This document shows, in pieces, positions 16,332 to 22,842 of a stretch of DNA of 22,842 nucleotides. Position numbers and translations under genes: made by a program. Every line of letters begins with the position of its first letter. Within the stretch, counting starts at the first letter, position 1. This DNA is from JBBSTY01 sp038235385 (GTDB lineage Bacteria; Actinomycetota; Acidimicrobiia; Acidimicrobiales; Acidimicrobilacustridaceae): NCBI GenBank assembly GCA_038235385.1, contig JBBSTY010000059.1, positions 1 through 22,842 on the forward strand. Direction: 5' to 3'. The notes beneath the pieces are model-generated. The model did not search any database and was not told the DNA's origin. It saw nothing but the letters and a program-made list of their open reading frames with translations.

Positions 16332-16535
16332 TCAGGCGTCGTCGGCGTCGGAACGCTCGACGACGGTCTCCTTGGTCTCGACGATCTTGGTGGAGGTGTC
16401 CTTCTCGCTCGAGCTCGCCTCGAACTCCTTCTTGGCTTCGCCGAGGGAGCGGGCGAGCTTCGGAAGCTTCGAGCCACCGAAGATCAACAAGACGATCGCA
16501 AGGATGATGAGGAGCTCGGGAGGACCAAGGTTCAT
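16332..16535 (-). CDS. tatA: Twin-arginine translocase subunit TatA
   Basis: 67 residues. A short N-terminal hydrophobic helix (GPPELLIILAIVLLIFGG) is followed by the hinge and amphipathic helix KLPKLARSLGEAKKEFE, exactly the TatA layout (FGxxKLPxLARSLG), then a charged tail. TatA multimers form the pore that exports folded proteins. Size and features favour TatA/E over TatB, which is longer. It lies about 215 bp upstream of the sigma factor gene on the same strand; mycobacteria keep tatB in the sigE-rseA-htrA cluster. A ribosome-binding site is weak (GGGAG 13 bases upstream). The other Tat subunits are not in the window. Confidence 0.93.
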   Translation of the reverse strand: MNLGPPELLIILAIVLLIFGGSKLPKLARSLGEAKKEFEASSSEKDTSTKIVETKETVVERSDADDA

Positions 16536-16737
16536 GGGATCGATGGTACTCCCACCCGGCCGCGAACCACACGGCAGCCCGGGCGAGCGGCGAACCCGAG
16601 CGGCGGACCGGAGCCGATCGGGCGCGCCACGGCGGCCTCGGTCGCGCGGGACGCCTCACTACACTCGGCCGCCGTCCGCGCTGGGGACGACCGCCCGCAA
16701 CGGGCCGTGCTCCCGGCGGCACGCGAGGAGGCCCCGG

Positions 16738-17550
16738 TTGCTGGAATGTGTCATCAACATCAGCGAGGGCGCTCGCCTCGATCTCGTCGAGCGCATCGGA
16801 CGGGCCGCCGGGCGCGAGCTGCTCGACGTGCACACCGACGCCGATCACAACCGGTCGGTGCTGACCACCGTCGGGATGCACGCCGCCGAGGCCGTCGCCG
16901 CCACCGCGGTCCTCACCCTCGATCTCGGCACCCACACCGGGGTCCACCCGCGCATCGGGGCCGTGGACGTCGTTCCCTTCGTCCCGCTCGGCCGATCGAC
17001 GTTCGCCGACGCCCTCGCCGCCCGCGACCGCTTCGCGCAGTGGGCCGGTGCGACCCTCGGCGTCCCGTGCTTCGTGTATGGACCCGAACGCTCGCTCCCC
17101 GACATCCGACGCCACGCCTGGGCGGACCTCGCGCCGACCACCGGACCGAGTCGTCCGCATCCCACCGCTGGCGCCATGGCCGTGGGCGCGCGGCCGGTGC
17201 TCGTGGCGTACAACGTGTGGCTCCGCCAGCCCGATCTGGACCTGGCCCGCTCCATCGCCCGAGACCTGCGCGGGCCGGGGGTGCGAGCGCTGGCGCTCGC
17301 GGTGGGCACGCACGTCCAGGTGTCGATGAACCTCATCGACCCACTCGCGGTCGGCCCCGAGGTCGTCTACGACGCCGTGGCCGATCGGGCCGAGATCGTG
17401 CGAGCCGAGCTCGTCGGGCTGGCACCCGACGCCGTGCTCGACGCGATCGAGCCCGACCGCTGGCCCGAGCTCGACCTGGCGCCGGAACGCACCATCGAGG
17501 CCCGTCTGGCGGCTCGGGGCATCCCCGACGACGACGACGATCAGGCGTGA
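16738..17550 (+). CDS. Glutamate formiminotransferase-like protein
   Basis: 270 residues from TTG 16738, chosen because GAGGAGG sits 6 bases upstream (16725-16731) and it places ECVINISEG at the N-terminus, where family members have ECVPNFSEG. THTGVHPRIGAVDVVPF (65-81) contains the catalytic-histidine position (H70; H82 in mammalian FTCD) and GARPVLVAYNVWL and VQVSMNLID match the folate-binding domain. The enzyme moves a formimino group from formiminoglutamate to tetrahydrofolate in histidine breakdown; the family also includes formyl-transferring relatives. No other histidine-degradation genes are nearby, so the role is not fixed. Divergent from tatA across 202 bp; a possible -10 TACACT lies at 16660-16665 with no good -35. 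Confidence 0.88.
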   Translation: MLECVINISEGARLDLVERIGRAAGRELLDVHTDADHNRSVLTTVGMHAAEAVAATAVLTLDLGTHTGVHPRIGAVDVVPFVPLGRSTFADALAARDRFAQWAGATLGVPCFVYGPERSLPDIRRHAWADLAPTTGPSRPHPTAGAMAVGARPVLVAYNVWLRQPDLDLARSIARDLRGPGVRALALAVGTHVQVSMNLIDPLAVGPEVVYDAVADRAEIVRAELVGLAPDAVLDAIEPDRWPELDLAPERTIEARLAARGIPDDDDDQA

Positions 17551-17587
17551 GACCCGGAGATCCGGTGATCGGACGTGTCGAGACGCG

Positions 17588-17615
17588 CACGTGCCCCGCA
17601 TCGGCGGGGCACGTG
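17588..17615. terminator. Bidirectional stem-loop between convergent genes
   Basis: Perfect 12-bp inverted repeat cacgtgccccgc / gcggggcacgtg with a 4-base loop, placed 37 bases after the formiminotransferase stop and 25 bases after the WhiB2-like stop. Very stable; no T-run on either side. Confidence 0.75.
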
Positions 17616-17640
17616 GGTCTCGCGTCGGTTGTGGTGCAGG

Positions 17641-17925
17641 TCAGGCGCTGGCAGATGCGGCGGCCCGGGCGAGCGCTCGCTGACGGCGGATGCGCCGACG
17701 CTCACGTTCACTCATGCCACCCCAGATACCGAACTTCTCGCCGTTCGCCAACGCGTACTCGAGGCACTCCTCGCGTACGACGCAACCACGGCAGACCTCT
17801 TTGGCCTCCCGGGTCGAGGCTCCCCGCTCCGGGAAGAACAGATCAGGGTCGACGCCGAGACAGTTGGCGAAGTCCTGCCAGGACTTGTCTGGTGCTGGTG
17901 CTATCGCTTCGGCCGCGTTTCGCAT
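17641..17925 (-). CDS. whiB2: WhiB2/WhmD-like iron-sulfur regulator
   Basis: 94 residues from ATG 17925, fixed by AGGAGG nine bases upstream (17935-17940); a GTG at 17943 comes before that ribosome-binding site and is rejected. Cysteines C22, C45, C48 and C54 form the WhiB cluster site. DLFFPERGASTREAKEVC and ECLEYALANGEKFGIWGG followed by MSERERRRIRR are close to WhiB2/WhmD, which acts in cell division and septation in mycobacteria and streptomycetes. The class assignment rests on remembered sequence similarity. The gene is monocistronic, bounded by a terminator downstream and a 285-bp regulatory stretch upstream. Confidence 0.93.
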   Translation of the reverse strand: MRNAAEAIAPAPDKSWQDFANCLGVDPDLFFPERGASTREAKEVCRGCVVREECLEYALANGEKFGIWGGMSERERRRIRRQRALARAAASASA

Positions 17926-18028
17926 GGGTATCGGCCTCCTCACTCCCCGCCCTGGCTCGCCCCGACCGCCCCGTTCGACCGTACCGTCGCAGCGGTGCGC
18001 ATCAGGAGCGTGCGGCGCTTACCACACG

Positions 18029-18038
18029 TGTAATTACA
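18029..18038. promoter_or_regulatory. Palindromic operator candidate upstream of whiB2
   Basis: TGTAATTACA, a perfect 10-bp palindrome, touches the 8-bp palindrome ACACGTGT (18024-18031) and lies inside outer CACAC/GTGTG arms. It is an AT-rich island in a very GC-rich leader about 105 bp upstream of the whiB2 ATG. The binding factor is unknown. Confidence 0.5.
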
Positions 18039-18046
18039 ACAGTGTG

Positions 18047-18075
18047 ATCATGGCGACTCCAGGGCCCGAGCGCAA
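18047..18075 (-). promoter_or_regulatory. Possible sigma70-type promoter of whiB2
   Basis: Minus strand TTGCGC (18075-18070), 17 bases, CATGAT (18052-18047): four matches of six to each consensus hexamer at ideal spacing. Transcription would then start close to the palindrome at 18029-18038, fitting an operator. Modest evidence. Confidence 0.35.
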
Positions 18076-18108
18076 GTGGAACCTCGGAGAACTCTGCATT
18101 CTTTCGAT

Positions 18109-18126
18109 GTCCGCCCACGTGCGGAC
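18109..18126 (-). terminator. Weak stem-loop after the VWA gene
   Basis: gtccgc / gcggac arms with a 6-base loop, about 85 bases past the VWA gene stop. Only 6 bp and no T-run, so it may not terminate. Confidence 0.25.
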
Positions 18127-18210
18127 CGCTCGCGTCGACGACGCAACCGGGCCCGGCGCGCCCCGTGCGCACGTCGGATCGGGTGAGGATCGGCGCTCGC
18201 ACGCACGCCG

Positions 18211-20337
18211 TCAGCTGGCGCGGCGACCCCGGAGGAGCTTGCGCTTCTCCTCGATGAAGTCCACCAGGACGTAGTCGCCCAGGGTCTCGGGTGTGGTGAA
18301 GAAGGCGCGGCCGCGGTTCATCTCGGTGAGCTTCTCGATGAAGTGCTTGAGGTGCTCGGTGGGATCGAGCATGAACGTGTTGATGCGGATGTCGTCGCGG
18401 GTGCACCTGGCCACCTCGCGCAGCGTCGCGTCGACCGTCGCTCGGATCGGGGGGTAGTTGAACAGCACCTGACCGTTCGGCTCGATGTGGGCGGTGGGCT
18501 CGCCGTCGGTGATCATGATGATCTGCTTGGTGCCGCTCTGGCGGCCCAGCAGTCGACGGGCGATCTGGAAGCCGTGCTGCATGTTGGTGCCGTAGACGAA
18601 GTCCCACGACACCTCGGGAAGCTGCTCGGGCTTGAGCTCGCGGGCGACCTCGGAGAACCCCACGATCCCCAGGTAGTCGCGCGGGAACGACGACGAGATC
18701 AACGAGTGCAGCGCCATCGCCACCTTCTTGGCGGGAAGGAAGTTGTCGCGCATGGGCATCGACAGGGAGAGGTCCAGCATGAGCACGGTGGACGAGCGCA
18801 CCATCTGCTCGGTGCGCTCGACCTCGAAGTCCTCGGGGGTGAGGTGCACCGGGGTTCCCCCGCCGCGCCGGACGGCGTTGCGCACCGTGCGCTCGATGTT
18901 GAGGTTGAACGGATCACCGAACTCGTAGGGCTTGGTGTCGTACTCGCGTTCGTGGCCGGCCCCCGACTTCTGCATCTCGTGCTCGGCGAGCTTGTCGTCG
19001 TCGAGGTTGCTGAACAGGTCGTGGAGCGCGTTGGCCCCGATCCGCCGGATGCCGCGGGGCGTGAGCTCGAAGCGGCCCTCCTTGTTCTCGATCAGGCCCT
19101 GCTCCTCGAGCATCTTGGTGAGCTGGGCCATCTTCTCGAGCGAGTCGGCCGCCTGATCGCCGAGCAGGTCGCGGGCGCGGTCGATGTCGACCTCGGCCAA
19201 CGCGCCCGGGCTCGAGGCGCCGCGCAGCAGGTTCTCGAGCTGGTCCATGTCGCCCATGTCGCGCATCATCTGGGCGGCCTCGGCGAAGTTGAGCGGATCC
19301 TGGCCACGGAAGTCCTGGGACTGGTCCCACCCCATGTCGGGGAAGAGGTTGCGGAGGTTCTCGCCGAGCTGGTCGGCCTGGAAGGCCAGATCCATGTCCT
19401 CCATGAGCTCGTTCATCAAGCCCTGCAGCTGCGCTCGTTGCTCGGGCGTCATCGAGTTGAGCATCGCCTGCATCGCCGCCATGCGCTGGGCCATCACCTC
19501 GAGCAGCTCGTCGAGGGTCTCGGGGTTCTCCGGGAAGAAGTCGCCGTAGCGCTCCATGAACTCCTCGAAGTTCGGCTCCTCACCAGCCTGGCGCTGCTCG
19601 AGCATGGCGTTGAGGTCGGCCATCATGTCCTTCATGCGGGCCATGTCCTCGGCCGACATGTTCTGCATCGACCCGGTCATCTGATCGACGTACTGCTGCA
19701 TGAGCTGCTGACGGAGCTGGTCGATCAGCTCCTCGAACCGCTCACGGGCCTCCGACGAGGTGAACTCGTAGTTCTGGAGGTCACGCACCTGTCCGGCGAG
19801 ATCGGGCGAGAGCATGTCGAGCTGGAGCTGACGCTCCTCGACGACCTGCTCGGTGATCTCCTGGCGGCGGGCCTCGCCCGACCCCCGGGCCTCCGCGGCG
19901 AGCTCGTCGAGCGACGCACGCTCCTGGTCGATGACGTCGCGCAGCTCCTGGGCGATGTCGTCGTAGACCCCGCCGAGGTCGTATTGGTCGAGCTGGTCCT
20001 TGCGCTTGCGGCGGAGCTTCTCGAGCATCTCTCGCAGTCCCATGAGGTCCTCGCCGTTGCGGTCCTCGAAACCCGACTGCATCATTCGGCGCAGGGCCGC
20101 GTTGAGATCTCCGTGGTACAGCAGGTCGTCGGTGATCTCGCCGAAGACGTCCCAGGCGTCGAGCTCGAACCCGGTCTGGGTGCCGTCCCAGCGCGAGTAG
20201 GCGACGGTGGGCCCGAGGTTGCTTCGTCGGGCCCGCTCGCGCCGAGCCGCACGGGCGGCGCCGAAGCCTCGGCGCATCGGCTTCGGGCCGGTCCCCGCAC
20301 CATCGGCACCCTGCGCGTCGTCAGATCCCCGAGTCAT
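18211..20337 (-). CDS. VWA-domain protein, Rv0959-like
   Basis: 708 residues from ATG 20337; M21 is a possible later start. The N-terminal half is charged and helical. Residues 200-375 are unusually methionine- and glutamine-rich and probably coiled (for example QYVDQMTGSMQNM and MAQRMAAMQAML). The C-terminal domain is a von Willebrand A fold with a complete MIDAS: D522, S524 and S526 in DLSLS, T584, and D611 in ITDGE, able to bind a divalent metal. Such proteins usually work with a MoxR or Mg-chelatase-like AAA+ ATPase encoded next door, as with M. tuberculosis Rv0958-Rv0959. No ATPase is in the window. Its exact role is unknown; a chaperone or metal-insertion partner is the family expectation. 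Divergent from the GH1-like gene by 182 bp. Confidence 0.88.
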   Translation of the reverse strand: MTRGSDDAQGADGAGTGPKPMRRGFGAARAARRERARRSNLGPTVAYSRWDGTQTGFELDAWDVFGEITDDLLYHGDLNAALRRMMQSGFEDRNGEDLMGLREMLEKLRRKRKDQLDQYDLGGVYDDIAQELRDVIDQERASLDELAAEARGSGEARRQEITEQVVEERQLQLDMLSPDLAGQVRDLQNYEFTSSEARERFEELIDQLRQQLMQQYVDQMTGSMQNMSAEDMARMKDMMADLNAMLEQRQAGEEPNFEEFMERYGDFFPENPETLDELLEVMAQRMAAMQAMLNSMTPEQRAQLQGLMNELMEDMDLAFQADQLGENLRNLFPDMGWDQSQDFRGQDPLNFAEAAQMMRDMGDMDQLENLLRGASSPGALAEVDIDRARDLLGDQAADSLEKMAQLTKMLEEQGLIENKEGRFELTPRGIRRIGANALHDLFSNLDDDKLAEHEMQKSGAGHEREYDTKPYEFGDPFNLNIERTVRNAVRRGGGTPVHLTPEDFEVERTEQMVRSSTVLMLDLSLSMPMRDNFLPAKKVAMALHSLISSSFPRDYLGIVGFSEVARELKPEQLPEVSWDFVYGTNMQHGFQIARRLLGRQSGTKQIIMITDGEPTAHIEPNGQVLFNYPPIRATVDATLREVARCTRDDIRINTFMLDPTEHLKHFIEKLTEMNRGRAFFTTPETLGDYVLVDFIEEKRKLLRGRRAS

Positions 20338-20519
20338 GGTTCGAGGCTACCGGCGCCCCGAAGGTCGCGTTCGGGCCAGCGATGCACATCGAGGCCGACG
20401 CGGCGCGACGCGACCGAGAGGCGACGGAGGGAGTCGAACGCGCACCCATCGGGGGTCGGGAACCGTCGGTCGCTACGGTCGAGTTGGGCGAACGCAGCAA
20501 CCGGGACGAGGATGGGCAG

Positions 20520-21770
20520 ATGCTTCCGAACGGGTTCTGGTGGGGCACCACGTCGTCGTCGACGCAGGTGGAAGGGGCGGCACCGACGTCGACCTGGAAG
20601 CGGTGGGAGCAGCTCCAGCGGGTGCCGGCGAGCGGCAACGGCAACGGCTTCGCGACGACCTACCCCGACGACTTCGCCCTGTTCGCCGAGCACGGCCTCA
20701 CCCAGCACCGGATGACGCTGGATTGGGCCCGGCTCGAACCGAAGGCCGGCCACCACGATGACGAGGTCGTCGAGCGCTACCGACGCATCCTGACCGCGGC
20801 CCGAGACGCCGGCATCGACGTGTGGGCCGGGCTGTACCACTACTCGCTCCCCGGTTGGTTCGCCGACGACGCCCACGGCTTCATCGACGATCGGGCCCGC
20901 ACGTACTTCTGGCCGCGCCACGTGGAGTTCGTCGCCGAGACGTTCGGCGATCTGGTGAGCACCTGGGTGCCCGTCAACGAACCGACGTCGTGCGCCTACG
21001 GCGGCTGGATGAGCGGCGAGATCCCGCCCGGTCGCCACGACCCCGAGACGTTCCCCCGAGCACTGCGGGCCCTGCACCTGGCGGGGTTGGAGGCCTGGCG
21101 CCTGCTCCGATCGGGTGAGCAACCGGTTGCCACGGTGATGAACCTCTCGCCGGTCTACCCCGCGGTGCGCTCCCGCGAACCCGACGAGCGCGATGCGGCC
21201 GGTGCGGCGACCGCCCGGTTCGACGATCTGCTCTTCACCACGTGGATCCGGGCGCTGCGAGACGGGATCCTCGCCATCCCGGGCCTGGCCGAGGAGGCCA
21301 TCGACGAGCTCGCCGGCGCCTACGACCTGATCGGCTTCACCTACGACGACGCACTGTCGGTCTTCGCGGACGGATCGGTCGGCCCGTACCCCGCCGATGC
21401 GCGGGTCGGGCCGCTGGGCGAGGCGCCGTGGCCCGAGGGACTCGGGGTCGTCCTGCGCCGGCTCCACGAGGAGCTCCCGAAGCGGCCGCTCGTCGTCGCC
21501 GCCACGAGCATCGCCACGCCGGCCAGCGACCCCGCCCAGGACGAGTGGCGCTACCAGGTGCTCGACCGCGAGATCCGCGAGGTCGAACGAGCGGTCGCCG
21601 ATGGCGTCGACGTCCGTGGGTTCTTCCACGGCGCAGGAGTCGACGGCTACGAGTGGGGCGCCGGGTTCGACGTCGAGCGCGGCCTCTTCACCAGGGAGCG
21701 GCGACCCAAGCCGAGCGCGTCGATGGCCGCGGGCTGGGCCCAGGGCCGCCACGGCGATCCGACGACCTGA
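20520..21770 (+). CDS. GH1-fold glycosidase-like protein lacking the nucleophile
   Basis: 416 residues from ATG 20520, set by GAGGA at 20508-20512; the open frame extends upstream without a better start. The protein begins MLPNGFWWGTTSSSTQVEGA like GH1 enzymes, and has VPVNEP (151-155) with the acid/base E154, LYHYSLP where GH1 has LYHWDLP, and DGVDVRGFFH near the C-terminus. The segment where GH1 carries ITENGIAT reads VAATSIAT (326-333), so the nucleophilic glutamate is alanine (A328), and FHWSLLDNFEW is FHGAGVDGYEW. It has no signal peptide, so it is cytoplasmic. A normal retaining beta-glucosidase mechanism is not possible as read. It may be a binding protein or use another mechanism. Convergent with the ComB-like gene, 39 bp apart. 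Confidence 0.88.
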   Translation: MLPNGFWWGTTSSSTQVEGAAPTSTWKRWEQLQRVPASGNGNGFATTYPDDFALFAEHGLTQHRMTLDWARLEPKAGHHDDEVVERYRRILTAARDAGIDVWAGLYHYSLPGWFADDAHGFIDDRARTYFWPRHVEFVAETFGDLVSTWVPVNEPTSCAYGGWMSGEIPPGRHDPETFPRALRALHLAGLEAWRLLRSGEQPVATVMNLSPVYPAVRSREPDERDAAGAATARFDDLLFTTWIRALRDGILAIPGLAEEAIDELAGAYDLIGFTYDDALSVFADGSVGPYPADARVGPLGEAPWPEGLGVVLRRLHEELPKRPLVVAATSIATPASDPAQDEWRYQVLDREIREVERAVADGVDVRGFFHGAGVDGYEWGAGFDVERGLFTRERRPKPSASMAAGWAQGRHGDPTT

Positions 21771-21809
21771 CGGAGGACCCGTGGACCTCGACACCGGTCG
21801 TCTCGCTCG

Positions 21810-22532
21810 TCAGGGCTCGATCCGCACGAGCTGGAGGCCACGATCCACCCGGTGGACCTCCATCGCGAAGTCGAACCGATCCACCTGCGTCGCGTAGACG
21901 ATGTCGTCCGGGTCCACGTCGTCGCCGCCGAGCGCGAGGGTGCGCGCCGCCTCGTCGGACCGGAGCACCGCCGCCGCCGTCGCCTCGGCATCGGTCGGCT
22001 GCCCGGTGCGAGCCCGCTCGATGAGCTCTGCGGTCAGCAGGTCGTCGAACCCCGGCCGGTCGTCGCGATCGTCGAACCGGCCGGTGATCACGTACGTGGG
22101 TGGGCCCAGACCCGTCGCCTCGATCGCGCGAGCGGTCGCCGAGGCGCACACCAGGCTGGCGGCGAAGAGCCGATCAGCGTCCGTCGCGGCCACCGCTCCC
22201 CTCGTTCCGGCCGAGGTCCGCTGGATCAGCACCCGCCCGGCAACATCGGCCCGCGAGATCTGCGCGGGCGAGTTCGTGAAGTGGAACCCCTCGGGTCGTC
22301 GCCCGTCGTCCTCCCCCATGATCAGGGCGTCAGGCAGCTCGGCGGCGAGCGCACGCGCCTCGTCGACCTCGGCCACCAGGTGGATCGACGACGCGCCGCC
22401 GTCGATGGCGTAGGCGGCGGTGGTGAACGCCCGGATCACGTCGATGGCGACGACCGTGCCGCCGACCCCCTCGAGCTCCCACCAGCCGATGAACCTCGCT
22501 CCAACTCCCGTCATCTCGGCGACGCTACCCAT
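21810..22532 (-). CDS. ComB-family 2-phosphosulfolactate phosphatase-like protein
   Basis: 240 residues, the family size. Motifs line up with ComB: VVAIDVIRAFTTAAYAI (27-43; family DVLRATTT), GEDDGRRPEGFHFTNSP (73-89; family GERGG then GFDxGNSP), QRTSAGTRGAV (104-114; family TTTNGTRA), and an acidic FDDLLTAELI (162-171). In methanogens ComB makes sulfolactate for coenzyme M; many bacteria carry a homologue with no coenzyme M pathway and no known substrate. No other sulfolactate genes are here, so the substrate is open. GERGG is changed to GEDDG, a small departure. Start at 22532 is the first ATG; a second ATG six codons on is possible. Neither has a strong ribosome-binding site. Confidence 0.82.
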   Translation of the reverse strand: MGSVAEMTGVGARFIGWWELEGVGGTVVAIDVIRAFTTAAYAIDGGASSIHLVAEVDEARALAAELPDALIMGEDDGRRPEGFHFTNSPAQISRADVAGRVLIQRTSAGTRGAVAATDADRLFAASLVCASATARAIEATGLGPPTYVITGRFDDRDDRPGFDDLLTAELIERARTGQPTDAEATAAAVLRSDEAARTLALGGDDVDPDDIVYATQVDRFDFAMEVHRVDRGLQLVRIEP

Positions 22533-22562
22533 CGCAGCAGGGACGCGACCAGGATCTCCGGG

Positions 22563-22755
22563 TCAGCCTGATGTGTGCGCCGTCAGCTTCGCCAGCTCGT
22601 CGGAACTCGCCTTGATCGCCGAACCAACCCGGTAGCCGATGAGCTCGCCAGCATCGATCGATCGATCGGTAGATCGCCGCTGCTGGCACGCCTGTGCGAC
22701 GTGACGCCTCGATCACCGAGATCCTCTCCGTCGGTCCCGATGGTACGTGCGTCAT
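22563..22755 (-). pseudogene. Excisionase-type HTH gene, frameshifted at (CGAT)4
   Basis: ATG 22755 has a strong GAGGGGG ribosome-binding site five to seven bases upstream and shares one base with the preceding gene's stop (TGATG). The first 34 residues (including ERISVIEASRRTGVPAAAIY) look like a MerR/excisionase helix-turn-helix. Then a CGATCGATCGATCGAT tract interrupts the frame. With three copies instead of four the frame continues as IYRSIDAGELIGYRVG and on through KASSDELAKLTA to a TGA at 22563, a canonical 62-residue excisionase-like protein. As written, with four copies, it continues out of frame as an unrelated Arg/Trp-rich tail to 22525, running 8 bases into the ComB-like gene. It may be a phase-variable gene, a decayed one, or a sequence error. 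Confidence 0.7.
22653..22668. repeat. (CGAT)4 tetranucleotide repeat inside the HTH gene
   Basis: Four perfect copies (atcg on the plus strand). Not a multiple of three, so gain or loss of a copy shifts the reading frame; removal of one copy restores a typical excisionase-type protein. Confidence 0.9.
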
Positions 22756-22842
22756 CACGTTCCCCCCTCGCGACGGTCGAGGATCATCGATCGAACCTCG
22801 ATCAGGTCGCTCTGCACCATCGACACGTCGAGGACGTCGATC
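22755..22842 (-). CDS. C-terminal end of an unidentified protein, cut by window edge
   Basis: 28 codons and a stop at 22755-22757 are visible; the start lies beyond the right edge. The end reads IDVLDVSMVQSDLIEVRSMI followed by LDRREGGT. The GGG-rich end of the frame also serves as the ribosome-binding site of the next small gene, and the stop overlaps its ATG by one base (TGATG), a sign of a real coupled gene. I do not recognise the family from this fragment. Confidence 0.55.
   Translation of the reverse strand, partial: IDVLDVSMVQSDLIEVRSMILDRREGGT

Noticed and set aside
20454..20482. Possible ECF promoter (GGGAACC...) before the GH1-like gene
   Set aside because: The -35-like GGAACC is present, but no CGTT or GTC -10 occurs at 16-17 bases; TACGGT nearby lacks a -35.
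18343..20715. 790-codon plus-strand open frame opposite the VWA gene
   Set aside because: Antisense shadow rich in Leu, Glu, His and Val; the minus strand has an intact VWA domain.
22653..22668. Programmed +1 ribosomal frameshift instead of slippage at the CGAT tract
   Set aside because: A +1 shift would leave one extra residue (IDDAGEL) compared with the excisionase pattern, and no stop or slow codon marks the site; loss of one 4-base copy fits the family exactly.

Overview
This is a contiguous stretch of a very GC-rich chromosome from an actinobacterium. Two WhiB-family Fe-S proteins, a RegX3/SenX3-like pair, a SigE-like ECF sigma factor with its anti-sigma factor, and frequent GTG/TTG starts all point that way. 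The gene neighbourhoods resemble those of mycobacteria (ppk beside a Nudix gene; sigE-rseA-htrA-tat), but the proteins are divergent. A lineage such as Acidimicrobiia is my inference and cannot be proved from the window. No rRNA, tRNA, CRISPR array, insertion sequence or phage gene was seen. No gene-free gap exceeds 300 bases.

Positions 1-12227, all on the minus strand, form a phosphate block. In transcription order it runs: a small unknown protein, polyphosphate kinase, a Nudix hydrolase, pstS-pstC-pstA-pstB, phoU, a SenX3-like kinase, a RegX3/PhoB-like regulator, and an MFS exporter-like gene cut by the left edge. Upstream of pstS is a direct repeat (GTTCACC-N4-GTTCACC, 11-bp period) that matches the actinobacterial PHO box. 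The regulator encoded at the end of the block therefore probably controls the transporter at its centre. The block handles phosphate sensing, uptake and storage.

Positions 12370-16535 form an envelope-stress block: an HtrA-like membrane protease, a divergent WhiB gene, an anti-sigma factor, a SigE-like sigma factor and TatA. The sigma gene has a GGAACT-N16-CGTT ECF promoter and a perfect 13-bp inverted repeat in its leader. The anti-sigma gene ends in a 19-bp tandem repeat present three times.

Positions 16738-22842 are more mixed: a glutamate formiminotransferase-like gene, a WhiB2-like gene, a large VWA-domain protein without its usual ATPase partner, a GH1-fold protein that has lost the catalytic nucleophile, and a ComB-like phosphatase. 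At the right edge, a tiny excisionase-type HTH gene is frameshifted exactly at a (CGAT)4 repeat and overlaps the end of a cut-off upstream gene. That repeat and the altered GH1 protein are the least ordinary things in the window.
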